Source of the DNA: Thioclava sp. SK-1
GTDB taxonomy: Bacteria; Pseudomonadota; Alphaproteobacteria; Rhodobacterales; Rhodobacteraceae
Direction of reading: 5' to 3'
Assembly: GCF_001705665.1 (NCBI RefSeq)
Contig: NZ_MDHA01000011.1
Coordinates: 1-32,223 of the forward strand
DNA length: 32,223 nucleotides
In this document: positions 21,255 to 28,963 of the stretch, piece after piece
How positions within the stretch are numbered: position 1 is the first letter of the stretch
How the letters are laid out: every line of letters begins with the position of its first letter
Notes under the pieces: model-generated
What the model was told of the DNA's origin: nothing
Seen by the model: the letters and a program-made list of their open reading frames with translations, nothing else
Databases searched by the model: none
Made by a program: the position numbers and the translations under genes

Positions 21255-23261
21255 TCATCGCGCCAAGTGCTTTTCAAGTGCGGCGTTGATCGTCTTGCAC
21301 AGGCGCTCAAATTGCCGCTCACTCCCTGTTGGCAGTACAGACGACGGATTAGTCGCCATCTTTTGTAGAAAAAGCCTTGTCGGTCGAGTTTTGTGGAAGC
21401 TGATGGACAGTGCGTCGAACGCCGCCTCAAAGCGGCGGGCTATGCGGGGAATGTGGGTATTTAATTCTAGTGCCTTGCCCTTTAATTCTTTCGCGTAGGC
21501 TTCGCGCACAAGCGCTTCGTAAACTGCCGGGTCCAAAATATCTTCAATGTCAGCTTCGGGGGGCGGCACCTCGAATGCTTCGCTGGCGAAGACGACATTA
21601 TCTGATCGGATAAGCTTGCCTTTGACCAAATCGTCGCGAGTTGCCTTTGCGTCCTTTTCATCATCGAACAGGACAAGCACTTTCAGTTGCTCCGATGTTA
21701 GCAGCGCGACCATGTAATGAACTTTTTGCGCGCCCCCCGCGGGCGTGATGGTAAGACGTTCGTCAAGACCGACTTTGCCTTGGTCGTTAAGGTGCGCCGA
21801 TACAGCCGATAATATCCAAAAGTCCGTGACTCCCTCGACGACCAAGTTGTTCGGGCCGATGAACAGGCTTTGGGCTAGATCATAACCTAGTGCAGCCTGC
21901 AATGGGAACAGGGTTCGGGCATCGCCTGTAGGGTCGTTCGATACGGTCGTGCCAGCTTCTTCGGCAATATTTACAGTACGGACCCAATCCAATTGATGCG
22001 TTGGTACCATGAACGGCGAATGCGTCGTATAGACAATTTGATTGGCAAAATCTTCTTCAAGGTGACGAAGTAAATCGCCCTGCGAACGAGCATGAAGATA
22101 TAGCCCCGGTTCGTCTAAAAGCAGAATTGCGCCTTCGGCTTCACCATCTTCCGTATCCGCCGCGAACACAACGTAGAACGCGAAGAACCATTGAAAGCCA
22201 CGGCTTCTTTCATCAAGATTAACTTCAACGTCATACGTGCTGTTCGGGTCGGAAATCAGCGTATCAAAGTGTTCGGCGTCAAGGTTAAATCGGACCTTTA
22301 ATTCTCGGTCCTTCCAACGCTTCCGGATGGCAGCCGTTACAACGGAACCGGCGCGGTTGGCTAACTGCCCACGGGTTTCTTGATCCTTTTGCTGAAGAAG
22401 GGTTTGTAATTGGTCGGGGCTTAATCCAGCGACCTTGCACAACTTCTCAAAATTTATGTCCGCTGGGGTGGGCGTTCCTGCGCTTTTACGCTGAAGGAAC
22501 TGTGCGATATCTTGCTGCCCCTTAATTTCTGGGTAGTCTTCCAGGAACATAAATTTCGGTAGGCGTTCTATAATCCAGCCTCGCGCCTTTGCGTGGGCCG
22601 CCTCGTTTCCGGGGATTTCCTCGGCCATTTCCTCCAATGCAACGACTTTTTGGTCCTGAGCCTCGGTGAGTTCGGTATCAGCCGTCGCTAGTGCTTGTCG
22701 AAGTGCGGCAAGGGCTGGTGTCGCCGATGTCGCCCACTTTGCAGCGGTTAAACCTACACCGATAGCAGCGACAAATGCGTTTGAGGCACGTTCCAATTCA
22801 GCCTTGGCATCATCTGCTAGTTTTGATGCTTTCGCCTTTACTGCGGCGTCAATTTTCCGCGCATCGGCCTTGATGGTTGCGAGGTCGAACGAATATTCCG
22901 GCGCGTCGATACCGACGTAACGCTTGTCTCCGTAGCGGCGTCCAACAGTGACCTCGGTCACGCCATGGGCAGTTGGCCAAATCTCGGCAAGGTGTTTCTG
23001 TTCGTAGGCAGTCAACTGCCAAGTTGAGTCAAGGACGGGTGTATTGTCGTTACATTCCGAGAGTTTGCGATGGCGTGGAAAGTCTTTGATTGGGAAAAGT
23101 GCCTTGAAGCCATCCGCCGGATTTAGACTGTGCAGCGCACGAAGAATATTGGATTTCCCACTTTCGTTTCGTCCAAGCAGCGCGGTTATACGCGACACGT
23201 CGATTTCACCGCTGTCATTGATTGATCGAAAGTTCCTCACGCGAAACGATTTAAGCTCCAT
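21255..23261 (-). CDS. OLD family ATPase/nuclease (predicted anti-phage protein)
   Basis: The 668-residue protein joins an ABC-type ATPase to a C-terminal Toprim nuclease. Motifs are Walker A GRNESGKS (30-37), a helical insertion at about 130-300, the signature ERSRGFQWF (351-359), Walker B ILLLDEPGLYLH (379-390) and the switch TTHSPFM (412-418). Toprim residues are E476 (VVEGVTD) and D533/D534 (LFDDEKD). AAGGGGAG stands upstream of the ATG. OLD proteins act alone (class 1) or with a UvrD-like helicase (Gabija). No helicase or reverse transcriptase gene is in the window, so it looks like a stand-alone OLD. It probably senses infection and cuts DNA; the trigger is unknown. Confidence 0.9.
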   Translation of the reverse strand: MELKSFRVRNFRSINDSGEIDVSRITALLGRNESGKSNILRALHSLNPADGFKALFPIKDFPRHRKLSECNDNTPVLDSTWQLTAYEQKHLAEIWPTAHGVTEVTVGRRYGDKRYVGIDAPEYSFDLATIKADARKIDAAVKAKASKLADDAKAELERASNAFVAAIGVGLTAAKWATSATPALAALRQALATADTELTEAQDQKVVALEEMAEEIPGNEAAHAKARGWIIERLPKFMFLEDYPEIKGQQDIAQFLQRKSAGTPTPADINFEKLCKVAGLSPDQLQTLLQQKDQETRGQLANRAGSVVTAAIRKRWKDRELKVRFNLDAEHFDTLISDPNSTYDVEVNLDERSRGFQWFFAFYVVFAADTEDGEAEGAILLLDEPGLYLHARSQGDLLRHLEEDFANQIVYTTHSPFMVPTHQLDWVRTVNIAEEAGTTVSNDPTGDARTLFPLQAALGYDLAQSLFIGPNNLVVEGVTDFWILSAVSAHLNDQGKVGLDERLTITPAGGAQKVHYMVALLTSEQLKVLVLFDDEKDAKATRDDLVKGKLIRSDNVVFASEAFEVPPPEADIEDILDPAVYEALVREAYAKELKGKALELNTHIPRIARRFEAAFDALSISFHKTRPTRLFLQKMATNPSSVLPTGSERQFERLCKTINAALEKHLAR

Positions 23262-23426
23262 TCGTCACTCCCCTTTTGATGTTACGATATGCTGTTAGAT
23301 GGTTGGTCTCAATCTCGTTCCATAACTTCCATCAGATCACTCCATGTTGCTGATGGGAAGATTATCCTAGGCACAATCATGAGCGTCCACGAGCGCAACC
23401 CGAACCACCTTCTTCTCTGTGGCCCT

Positions 23427-23458
23427 TCATGCGAGCTTTTGGTTAAAAGCTCGCATGA
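23427..23458. repeat. 14-bp-arm inverted repeat, copy 2 of the bracketing hairpin
   Basis: TCATGCGAGCTTTT and AAAAGCTCGCATGA form perfect arms around GGTT. The arms are identical to those at 458-493, and the shared sequence continues for GG on the right side. The loop sequences differ (GGTT against TGCT). Aligned directly, the copies agree better than when one is inverted, so they are probably direct copies. Confidence 0.85.
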
Positions 23459-23464
23459 GGGTGA

Positions 23465-23560
23465 GAGCGGACGTTCATGGAGAGCGCAGCGAAATCCCGG
23501 TTCGAGCCCAAACTACCCGTGACCATGCCGAAGCTTCGCTGCGGCTGCATACGTCCGCTC
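23465..23560. repeat. Nested palindromic intergenic repeat
   Basis: GAGCGGACGT (23465-23474) matches ACGTCCGCTC (23551-23560), and inside it CGCAGCGAA (23485-23493) matches TTCGCTGCG (23535-23543). GCAGCGAA motifs also occur near the other border (391-446). This resembles a dispersed intergenic palindrome family of Rhodobacterales genomes. The family assignment is from memory of its style, not a search. Confidence 0.6.
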
Positions 23561-23728
23561 CGCGACATGCTTGCCCGCGTTGCATGGCACCGAATTCCGA
23601 CACTAAGGTGGGATTGTGGCTATCGGCTGCGCAAGCGATTGAGGCTGAGCGCACCAGAGTTAGCGCAGTTTTGGGATTGACAATGCCACCGTCCGAACCC
23701 ATTTTTGATGCTGCAATCGAGGGTCTTT

Positions 23729-24049
23729 ATGCGCCTAATCGCCGTTATCGTCCTGACCAGCCTCATGATGCTGGCTGCCTTTCCGCAAATGTCTGCGGCA
23801 GGGTCTGCGATGTATGACTGTGCGGCCTGCCCAGAAACGACGATCCATATAGATCAGGAGAACCCGGCGAACCAGCTCCAAGCTGACGTGTCTTGCGCAG
23901 ACATGGCGATCTGCGCATCCTATGCCCTTCTCGATACCAGTCAGCCTTTCCGTGACACTGATCTGCCACGCCTCCGTCATGCGTGGCCGGAGCCACGAAG
24001 TGGCACGACAATCAGTCTGTCGCTGGACCTCCCACCTCCTCGCGCCTGA
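23729..24049 (+). CDS. CutF-like small secreted Cys protein upstream of the cytochrome/oxidase operon
   Basis: The 106-residue product starts at ATG 23729, chosen because GAGGG lies five bases upstream; earlier in-frame starts have no such site. Residues 1-24 are a Sec signal peptide (MRLIAVIVLTSLMMLAAFPQ). The mature part has CAAC (31-34), C56-ADMAI-C62 and the C-terminal LPPPRA. This matches the layout of CutF (export signal, exposed copper-binding Cys, Pro-rich end that slows translation) and of the protein at the window junction. In Rhodobacter capsulatus CutF regulates translation of the downstream oxidase. Here the next genes are a cytochrome c and a multicopper oxidase. Homology is inferred from architecture and context. 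Confidence 0.7.
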   Translation: MRLIAVIVLTSLMMLAAFPQMSAAGSAMYDCAACPETTIHIDQENPANQLQADVSCADMAICASYALLDTSQPFRDTDLPRLRHAWPEPRSGTTISLSLDLPPPRA

Positions 24050-24067
24050 GCCAGCTCCAGTTGAGTC

Positions 24068-24089
24068 TGGGTCGATTTCGATCGACCCA
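24068..24089 (+). promoter_or_regulatory. 9-bp UUCG-loop stem-loop between the CutF-like gene and cytochrome c
   Basis: TGGGTCGAT and ATCGACCCA pair perfectly around the very stable UUCG tetraloop. It begins 19 bases after the CutF-like stop. No T tract follows, so it is not an intrinsic terminator. In the known cutF-cutO case a stem-loop in this position shields the next ribosome-binding site. Here the next site (AGGA, 24126-24129) is 37 bases further on, so shielding would need extra pairing. Confidence 0.7.
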
Positions 24090-24136
24090 TCATCAGAGCG
24101 CGCGGCCCGCAAAGCCGTGCAGGCCAGGATACTATC

Positions 24137-24577
24137 ATGAACAAACTCACCCTCGCCGGGGCCGCGATTATCGTCGTGGCGCTTGGTGCTTATGCAGTCA
24201 CTCGCTCCTCCGAGCAAACCGCCCCCGTTCAGGAAACCACGGCGCCAGCGGAGGGCGCGGCCATGGTGGCCGTCACTCTTCCCGATACGTTGTCGCCCGA
24301 GGGGACGATTGGGAAGCGCGCGTTCGATGCGGTCTGCGCTGATTGCCATGGTGACAATGCCGCCGGGAAAATGGGGATCGCCCCGCCGCTGATCCACAAG
24401 ATCTACGAGCCGTCGCATCATGGCGACATGGCCTTCCAGATGGCGGCTGCGAACGGCGTACGCGCACACCATTGGAAATTCGGCGACATGCCGCCGCAGC
24501 CCGGGGTGACCCGCGCGGATGTGACGTCGATCATCGCCTACATCCGCGAAGTACAGCGCGCCAATGGGATCAACTAA
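24137..24577 (+). CDS. Cytochrome c, membrane-anchored or periplasmic
   Basis: The 146-residue protein starts at ATG 24137 with AGGA seven bases upstream. An N-terminal hydrophobic segment (about 5-21) is an uncleaved anchor or signal. A low-complexity linker follows, then a class I cytochrome c domain with heme site C67-A-D-C70-H71 and probable axial Met in FGDMPP (M118). H94, H95, H111 and H112 are extra His residues. The stop is one base before the oxidase ATG. It probably passes electrons to or from the multicopper oxidase. The exact partner is not provable here. Confidence 0.92.
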   Translation: MNKLTLAGAAIIVVALGAYAVTRSSEQTAPVQETTAPAEGAAMVAVTLPDTLSPEGTIGKRAFDAVCADCHGDNAAGKMGIAPPLIHKIYEPSHHGDMAFQMAAANGVRAHHWKFGDMPPQPGVTRADVTSIIAYIREVQRANGIN

Positions 24578-24578
24578 C

Positions 24579-25958
24579 ATGAAGATGACACGACGCGCCT
24601 TCTGCGCAGGTCTCGCGGCTGTTCCACTGGCGCGCCCTACTCAGGCTCAGGATATGGCGCTCCTGACAGCTAGGGCAGCCACAGTGCAGCTTGCCCCGGA
24701 TGGCTATCCGGCGACGCCGGTCTGGAGCTACGACGGGACGATCCCGGGCCCGGTCATCCGCGCCGCTCAAGGCAGCCGGTTGCAACGGCGACTTGTGAAC
24801 ACGCTGGAGGTTCCGACCTCTGTTCACTGGCATGGCATCCGTATCGACAACGCCATGGATGGTGTCGCGGGGCTGACCCAGAACGCGGTGCCGCCCGGTG
24901 AGAGCTTCGACTACGCCTTCGATCTGCCTGATGCGGGAACCTACTGGTATCACGCCCATACAAATTCGATGGAACAGGTCGCGCGGGGTCTTTCCGGAGC
25001 CCTGATCATCGAAGAGGCCACACCGCCTGATGTGGACCGGGATGAGGTCCTGATGATCGACGATTGGTTGCTGGACCCTGATACGGGCCTGTTCGTCGAT
25101 GACTTCGCAGCGCCGATGACGCGCAGCCACGGAGGCCAGATCGGCAACCTCGTGGGCGTGAACGGGCGCTACGATTACAGCCTGTCGGCCCGGCAAAACG
25201 AGCGGCTGAGGCTGCGGCTGATCAACTCGGCCAATGCCCAGATATTCGGTCTGAAGCTGGAGGGGCTGACCGGCTGGACGGTGGCTCTCGACGGCATGCC
25301 TCTCGACACGCCAGAACCGGTGACGGATACGCTTGTGCTTGCACCGGCACAGCGCATGGATCTGATCGTCGATATCACCGCCGAGGAAGGGGAAACCGCA
25401 GGACTTCTCTTTGCTGCAGCGGATGATACTTGGCGCGTACTGGCTGAAATTTCTGTCGAAGGACGTGCCGCGTCAGTGCCGCGCGGTGCGCCTCAGCCCC
25501 TGCCACGCAATCCGCGCATGGAGGTTGTGGGCGTCGACACCGCGCCTGTCCTTGAGATGCCGCTGCAGGGCGGTGCGATGCGCGGCCTGGAAAGCGCGGC
25601 CTTCAACGGGCAGAAACTGACCTGGCAGGAGTTGGTGCAACAAGGACAGTTCTGGGCGTTGGCCGGACAGGCCGGGCTGGGAGAGACGCCTTTTGCCACG
25701 CTTTCGCGCGGCGAGACGGCCCGCATCCGCATGACCAATGACACGATTTTCCCGCACGCGATGCACCTGCACGGGATGCATTTCAGGACGCGTAAGGAAG
25801 ACGGAAGCCTTGGTCCTCTACGGGACACGGTTCTCGTCATGCCCAACGAGATGACGGAGATCGCCTTCTTTGCGGACAATCCGGGAAAGTGGCTGCTGCA
25901 TTGCCACATGCTGGGGCACGCAGCTTCGGGAATGACGAATTGGATCATGGTCACATGA
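24579..25958 (+). CDS. Multicopper oxidase, Tat-exported
   Basis: The 459-residue oxidase begins MKMTRRAFCAGLAAVPLARP, a twin-arginine signal (RRAF) ending near TQAQ. Three cupredoxin domains carry the four copper-binding motifs: H83-W-H85, H125-A-H127, H393-x2-H396-x-H398, and H441-C442-H443 with H447 and the type 1 Met M452. It oxidises a substrate, possibly Cu(I), and reduces oxygen to water in the periplasm. ATG 24579 sits one base after the cytochrome stop. ATG 24585 is an alternative. A second cytochrome gene overlaps its stop by four bases. It lacks the Met-rich insert of CopA. It is a CutO/CueO-type candidate. Confidence 0.95.
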   Translation: MKMTRRAFCAGLAAVPLARPTQAQDMALLTARAATVQLAPDGYPATPVWSYDGTIPGPVIRAAQGSRLQRRLVNTLEVPTSVHWHGIRIDNAMDGVAGLTQNAVPPGESFDYAFDLPDAGTYWYHAHTNSMEQVARGLSGALIIEEATPPDVDRDEVLMIDDWLLDPDTGLFVDDFAAPMTRSHGGQIGNLVGVNGRYDYSLSARQNERLRLRLINSANAQIFGLKLEGLTGWTVALDGMPLDTPEPVTDTLVLAPAQRMDLIVDITAEEGETAGLLFAAADDTWRVLAEISVEGRAASVPRGAPQPLPRNPRMEVVGVDTAPVLEMPLQGGAMRGLESAAFNGQKLTWQELVQQGQFWALAGQAGLGETPFATLSRGETARIRMTNDTIFPHAMHLHGMHFRTRKEDGSLGPLRDTVLVMPNEMTEIAFFADNPGKWLLHCHMLGHAASGMTNWIMVT

Positions 25959-26359
25959 AGGGCCTGATCGCACTTGCAGCAACTCTTGCAAGCTGGGCGC
26001 AGGCCGTTGCGGCAGAGGAAGGCATGGATGGCGCAGCTCTGTATCAGCAGAACTGCGCATCCTGCCACGGGACAGAGCTTCAGGGGCAGCCGGACTGGCG
26101 CAGCCCCGGTCCCGACGGCCGCCTGCCTGCGCCACCCCATGATGCAACGGGCCACACCTGGCATCATGGCGACGACATCCTGTTCCGCATCACGCGAGAC
26201 GGGACTGCCGCGGTGGTCGGAGGGGGCTATGAAAGTGACATGCCCGGTTTTGGCGACAGCCTGAGGGATGCGGAAATTCGAGCGATCCTCGACTACATCA
26301 AATCCACCTGGCCCGAGCGCGAACGCGCCTATCAACGTGAAAGAACTCAGCAGGAATAG
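25955..26359 (+). CDS. Periplasmic cytochrome c
   Basis: The 134-residue protein begins at ATG 25955 inside the oxidase stop (ATGA overlap). A Sec signal peptide covers about residues 1-20 (LIALAATLASWAQAVAA). The heme site is C34-A-S-C37-H38, with probable axial Met M96 in ESDMPGFG. A His-rich HTWHHGDD segment lies in the middle. The strict coupling with the oxidase suggests the two work together in electron transfer. Typical size for a monoheme cytochrome of this group. Confidence 0.93.
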   Translation: MKGLIALAATLASWAQAVAAEEGMDGAALYQQNCASCHGTELQGQPDWRSPGPDGRLPAPPHDATGHTWHHGDDILFRITRDGTAAVVGGGYESDMPGFGDSLRDAEIRAILDYIKSTWPERERAYQRERTQQE

Positions 26360-26436
26360 GCCGAGAAAAGTCAATTTTTATGGAACATCCACCCACTGGA
26401 AGGTTGTTATTCCCCTAAACGCACTCGGAGGTGACC

Positions 26437-27261
26437 ATGGCCTATTCCCGCTTTTTCCTGATGATTGCCGTGTCTACGGTCCTGATGTTCGGGTTGATGT
26501 ACCTGAACACGTATCTGATCAGCCATATCTTCTGGTCAGAAACACGCGCCTATATGGCAATCGTCATGGGGGCGGTTATGGCCTTCGTCATGCTGGCCTT
26601 CATGCTCGGCATGTACAAGAACCGCACGCTCAATATCGCGATATTCGCGGGCTCCATCATCGTTTTCGCAGGGGCGCTCTGGCTGGTGCGCAGTCAGGTG
26701 ACGGTGCAGGACCGCGCATACATGCGGGCGATGATTCCACACCATTCAATCGCCATCATGACTTCGTCGCGCGCGGAAATCAGCGATCCCAGGGTGCGCA
26801 CTTTGGCCGATGACATCATCTACGCCCAGGATAAGGAAATCGCGGAGATGCGCTATCTGATCGCGGATATATCGGCGAATGGAGAGGCGACCCCCGCCAG
26901 GGATGCACCGGTAGCCGAACTGAAACCCGCTCAGGACGCCCTGTCCAGCGAGGTCGTTTCCAAGGTCGATCCGGAGTTCCTGACGCAGGCAGATATCGCC
27001 CAGGTCTTCCCGGATGGGGCCGTCTGCAGCTTCACCTACACTGAGACGAGCCCGCCCGTGTTCGTGTCGGGGAGCGACATTGCTCTGGTCAAGATCAGCG
27101 GTGATCTTGTCCGTCTCGACGCCGAGGGAGAAAGCTTCACGGCTGATCCGATCACAATCCAGGTGCGCGAAACGGATGATGACGGACTTCAGGACTTCAT
27201 CATCAGCGCGGGCCCTGACTACGAGGCCGGTTTCCGCGGCCAGTATAACTGCACGAATTAA
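26437..27261 (+). CDS. DUF305 family membrane protein with extra C-terminal domain
   Basis: The 274-residue protein starts at ATG 26437 with GGAGGTG just upstream. Three membrane helices (about 4-28, 38-59 and 67-85) precede a DUF305 segment with MIPHHSIAIMTS (H102, H103) and the helical DKEIAEMRYLI. DUF305 proteins are common in copper and silver resistance loci and share a ferritin-like helical His motif. Beyond about residue 165 an additional beta-rich domain with two Cys (C206-type VCSFTY, and the terminal YNCTN) is appended. Its function is unknown. It probably faces the periplasm and may bind metal. Confidence 0.85.
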   Translation: MAYSRFFLMIAVSTVLMFGLMYLNTYLISHIFWSETRAYMAIVMGAVMAFVMLAFMLGMYKNRTLNIAIFAGSIIVFAGALWLVRSQVTVQDRAYMRAMIPHHSIAIMTSSRAEISDPRVRTLADDIIYAQDKEIAEMRYLIADISANGEATPARDAPVAELKPAQDALSSEVVSKVDPEFLTQADIAQVFPDGAVCSFTYTETSPPVFVSGSDIALVKISGDLVRLDAEGESFTADPITIQVRETDDDGLQDFIISAGPDYEAGFRGQYNCTN

Positions 27262-27272
27262 AGGAGCCTGTC

Positions 27273-28034
27273 ATGGCAAAGGATACCGCTAAAACCGCCG
27301 TCCTCTACCGCATGGTCATGCCCGAGCATACCTGCCCTTTTGGTCTGAAGTCCAAAGATCTGCTGGAGCGCAGGGGCTACGTCGTCGAAGATCACCACCT
27401 GAAGACCAAGGACGAGACAGAGGCTTTCAAGCGGGAGCATGATGTCAAAACAACGCCTCAGACCTTCATCGACGGGGAACGGATAGGGGGTCATGACGAC
27501 CTGCGCATCTTCCTCGGCATCGACCCGCCCAAGGAAGAGCAGAGTGATACAACCTACCGCCCTGTGATCGCGATCTTTTCGGTCTGTGCTCTGCTGGCGC
27601 TTGGCTTGGCGTGGCACCAATACGGGACCATCCTGACCTGGCAGAGCTTCCAGTGGTTCATCTCGCTGTCGATGACGGTGCTTGCGATCCAGAAGCTTCA
27701 GGACGTCGAGCAGTTCTCGACCATGTTCCTGAACTATGACCTGCTGGCGAAACGCTGGGTACCTTACGGCAAGGTCTATCCCTACGGTGAGGCACTGGCC
27801 GGTATCCTGATGACCGCGGGCGTCCTGACCTGGATCTCCGTACCCGTTGCGCTGTTCATCGGGACCATTGGGGCGATCAGCGTGTTCAAGGCAGTCTACA
27901 TCGACAAGCGCGAGTTGAAATGTGCCTGCGTGGGCGGCGCCTCCAATGTGCCGCTCGGCTTCATTTCTCTGACCGAAAATTTGATGATGATCGTGATGGG
28001 CCTCTGGATGGGCCTGCGTGCCCTCGGGGTCTGA
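27273..28034 (+). CDS. Glutaredoxin-MauE/DoxX-like fusion membrane protein
   Basis: The 253-residue protein has an N-terminal glutaredoxin domain (about 1-85) with a single-Cys active site C21-P-F-G, TPQTFIDG (61-68) and GGHDD. Four or five membrane segments follow from about residue 97, as in MauE/DoxX-type redox membrane proteins. The conserved KCACVGG (C217, C219) lies between the last helices. Such fusions are frequent next to copper cytochrome/oxidase genes and may handle thiol redox or copper loading. It starts 12 bases after the DUF305 gene and ends the plus-strand copper operon. Confidence 0.87.
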   Translation: MAKDTAKTAVLYRMVMPEHTCPFGLKSKDLLERRGYVVEDHHLKTKDETEAFKREHDVKTTPQTFIDGERIGGHDDLRIFLGIDPPKEEQSDTTYRPVIAIFSVCALLALGLAWHQYGTILTWQSFQWFISLSMTVLAIQKLQDVEQFSTMFLNYDLLAKRWVPYGKVYPYGEALAGILMTAGVLTWISVPVALFIGTIGAISVFKAVYIDKRELKCACVGGASNVPLGFISLTENLMMIVMGLWMGLRALGV

Positions 28035-28050
28035 GGTGAGAAACGGGGGC

Positions 28051-28064
28051 GGCGTCTTGACGCC
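28051..28064. terminator. Small hairpin between convergent copper operons
   Basis: GGCGT-CTTG-ACGCC forms a 5-bp hairpin in the 47-base gap between the two converging operons, followed by CTCGGTGTCTTTCT. It is a weak terminator candidate for the plus-strand operon. Confidence 0.35.
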
Positions 28065-28081
28065 CTCGGTGTCTTTCTGGC

Positions 28082-28960
28082 TTAGCCGACGTGCTCAGGT
28101 GCGACCGTGGATGTGAAGGTGGCGGTGACGAGCAGGATCACGAGGAAGGTCGCCACCTCCCATCGGATAGACGCCCTCAGCGGGCCGGCGTTTCCGGTCT
28201 CGGTCAGGGCCGGTGTCAGCCGAAGCTTGTTAAGTCCGGCGAGGCTGAGAAGCAGGGCCACGACCGCCAGTTTCAGCGTCAGAAACTGCCCCCAGGGTTG
28301 GGTCAGGACTGCGATCGGATCGCCCGCCAAAATTATCAGGATCACGACGCCAGCCACGACAAGCAGCCCGACCATGACCAGCGCCGCCTGCCCGAAGCGT
28401 TCGACAGTGCGGACCGCTGCCTCGTTGCCGCGTCCTGCCATGTCATAGAGCGGATAGAAGCCCCCGATCCAAAAGCTCGCGGCAAGGATGTGGATGACGA
28501 AAAGCGTCGAAAGCGCCAGCCTCGGATCTCCGGTGGCGTGACCGCGTAGGGCGAAACTGACGGCCACAAGAACAACACCAAGGACCGCCAAAGGGCGTGT
28601 CCAACTGCGATGGAACACGATGGTTGCGATTGCCAGAAGACCGAGGATGTCGGCCTCTACCGACAACCCAAGTGGGCTGGAAAGGGCAATCTGGAGCATC
28701 ATCGGATCAAGCGCGCCACCGAAGCCCCCGTAGAAGAAGGCCGCCCGCAGCGGGATGTTGAGTGCGCTGAACACGATGCCAACTATGGCCGACCATGCTG
28801 CAAGCCGCCTGAGGCGGCGACTTGCAGCGGCATCCAGCTCCGTGAGGAGCCAGAGATTTATCACGGAGCCCGCCGCAAGCAGGACACTGACATACATCCC
28901 CGCCTTGACGAGGATCGAGGCGATCTGCACCGGTTCCAGTGCGGCAAGAACTCCGCCCAT
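28082..28960 (-). CDS. copD: CopD family copper resistance membrane protein
   Basis: The 292-residue protein has about eight predicted membrane helices. Family features include the N-terminal ILVKAGMYVSVLLAAGS, RGHATGD (about 139-145), HILAASFWIGGFYPL and the C-terminal RWEVATFLVILLVTATFTST. CopD sits in the inner membrane and, with periplasmic CopC, moves copper. The start lies three bases after the copC stop, and AAGT(A) near the copC end serves as a weak ribosome-binding site. It is the last gene of the minus-strand copper operon. Confidence 0.93.
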   Translation of the reverse strand: MGGVLAALEPVQIASILVKAGMYVSVLLAAGSVINLWLLTELDAAASRRLRRLAAWSAIVGIVFSALNIPLRAAFFYGGFGGALDPMMLQIALSSPLGLSVEADILGLLAIATIVFHRSWTRPLAVLGVVLVAVSFALRGHATGDPRLALSTLFVIHILAASFWIGGFYPLYDMAGRGNEAAVRTVERFGQAALVMVGLLVVAGVVILIILAGDPIAVLTQPWGQFLTLKLAVVALLLSLAGLNKLRLTPALTETGNAGPLRASIRWEVATFLVILLVTATFTSTVAPEHVG

Positions 28961-28963
28961 GAT

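Larger units (their letters stand above)
23262..23728. other. Intergenic region at the left border of the copper genes, rich in palindromes
   Basis: No gene is supported here. It contains the second copy of the bracketing hairpin (23427-23458), a larger nested palindrome (23465-23560) and a TTGACA box at 23677-23682. That box may be the -35 element for the CutF-like gene, but its -10 match (CATTTT) is poor. The promoter of the OLD gene lies at the left end. Confidence 0.5.
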
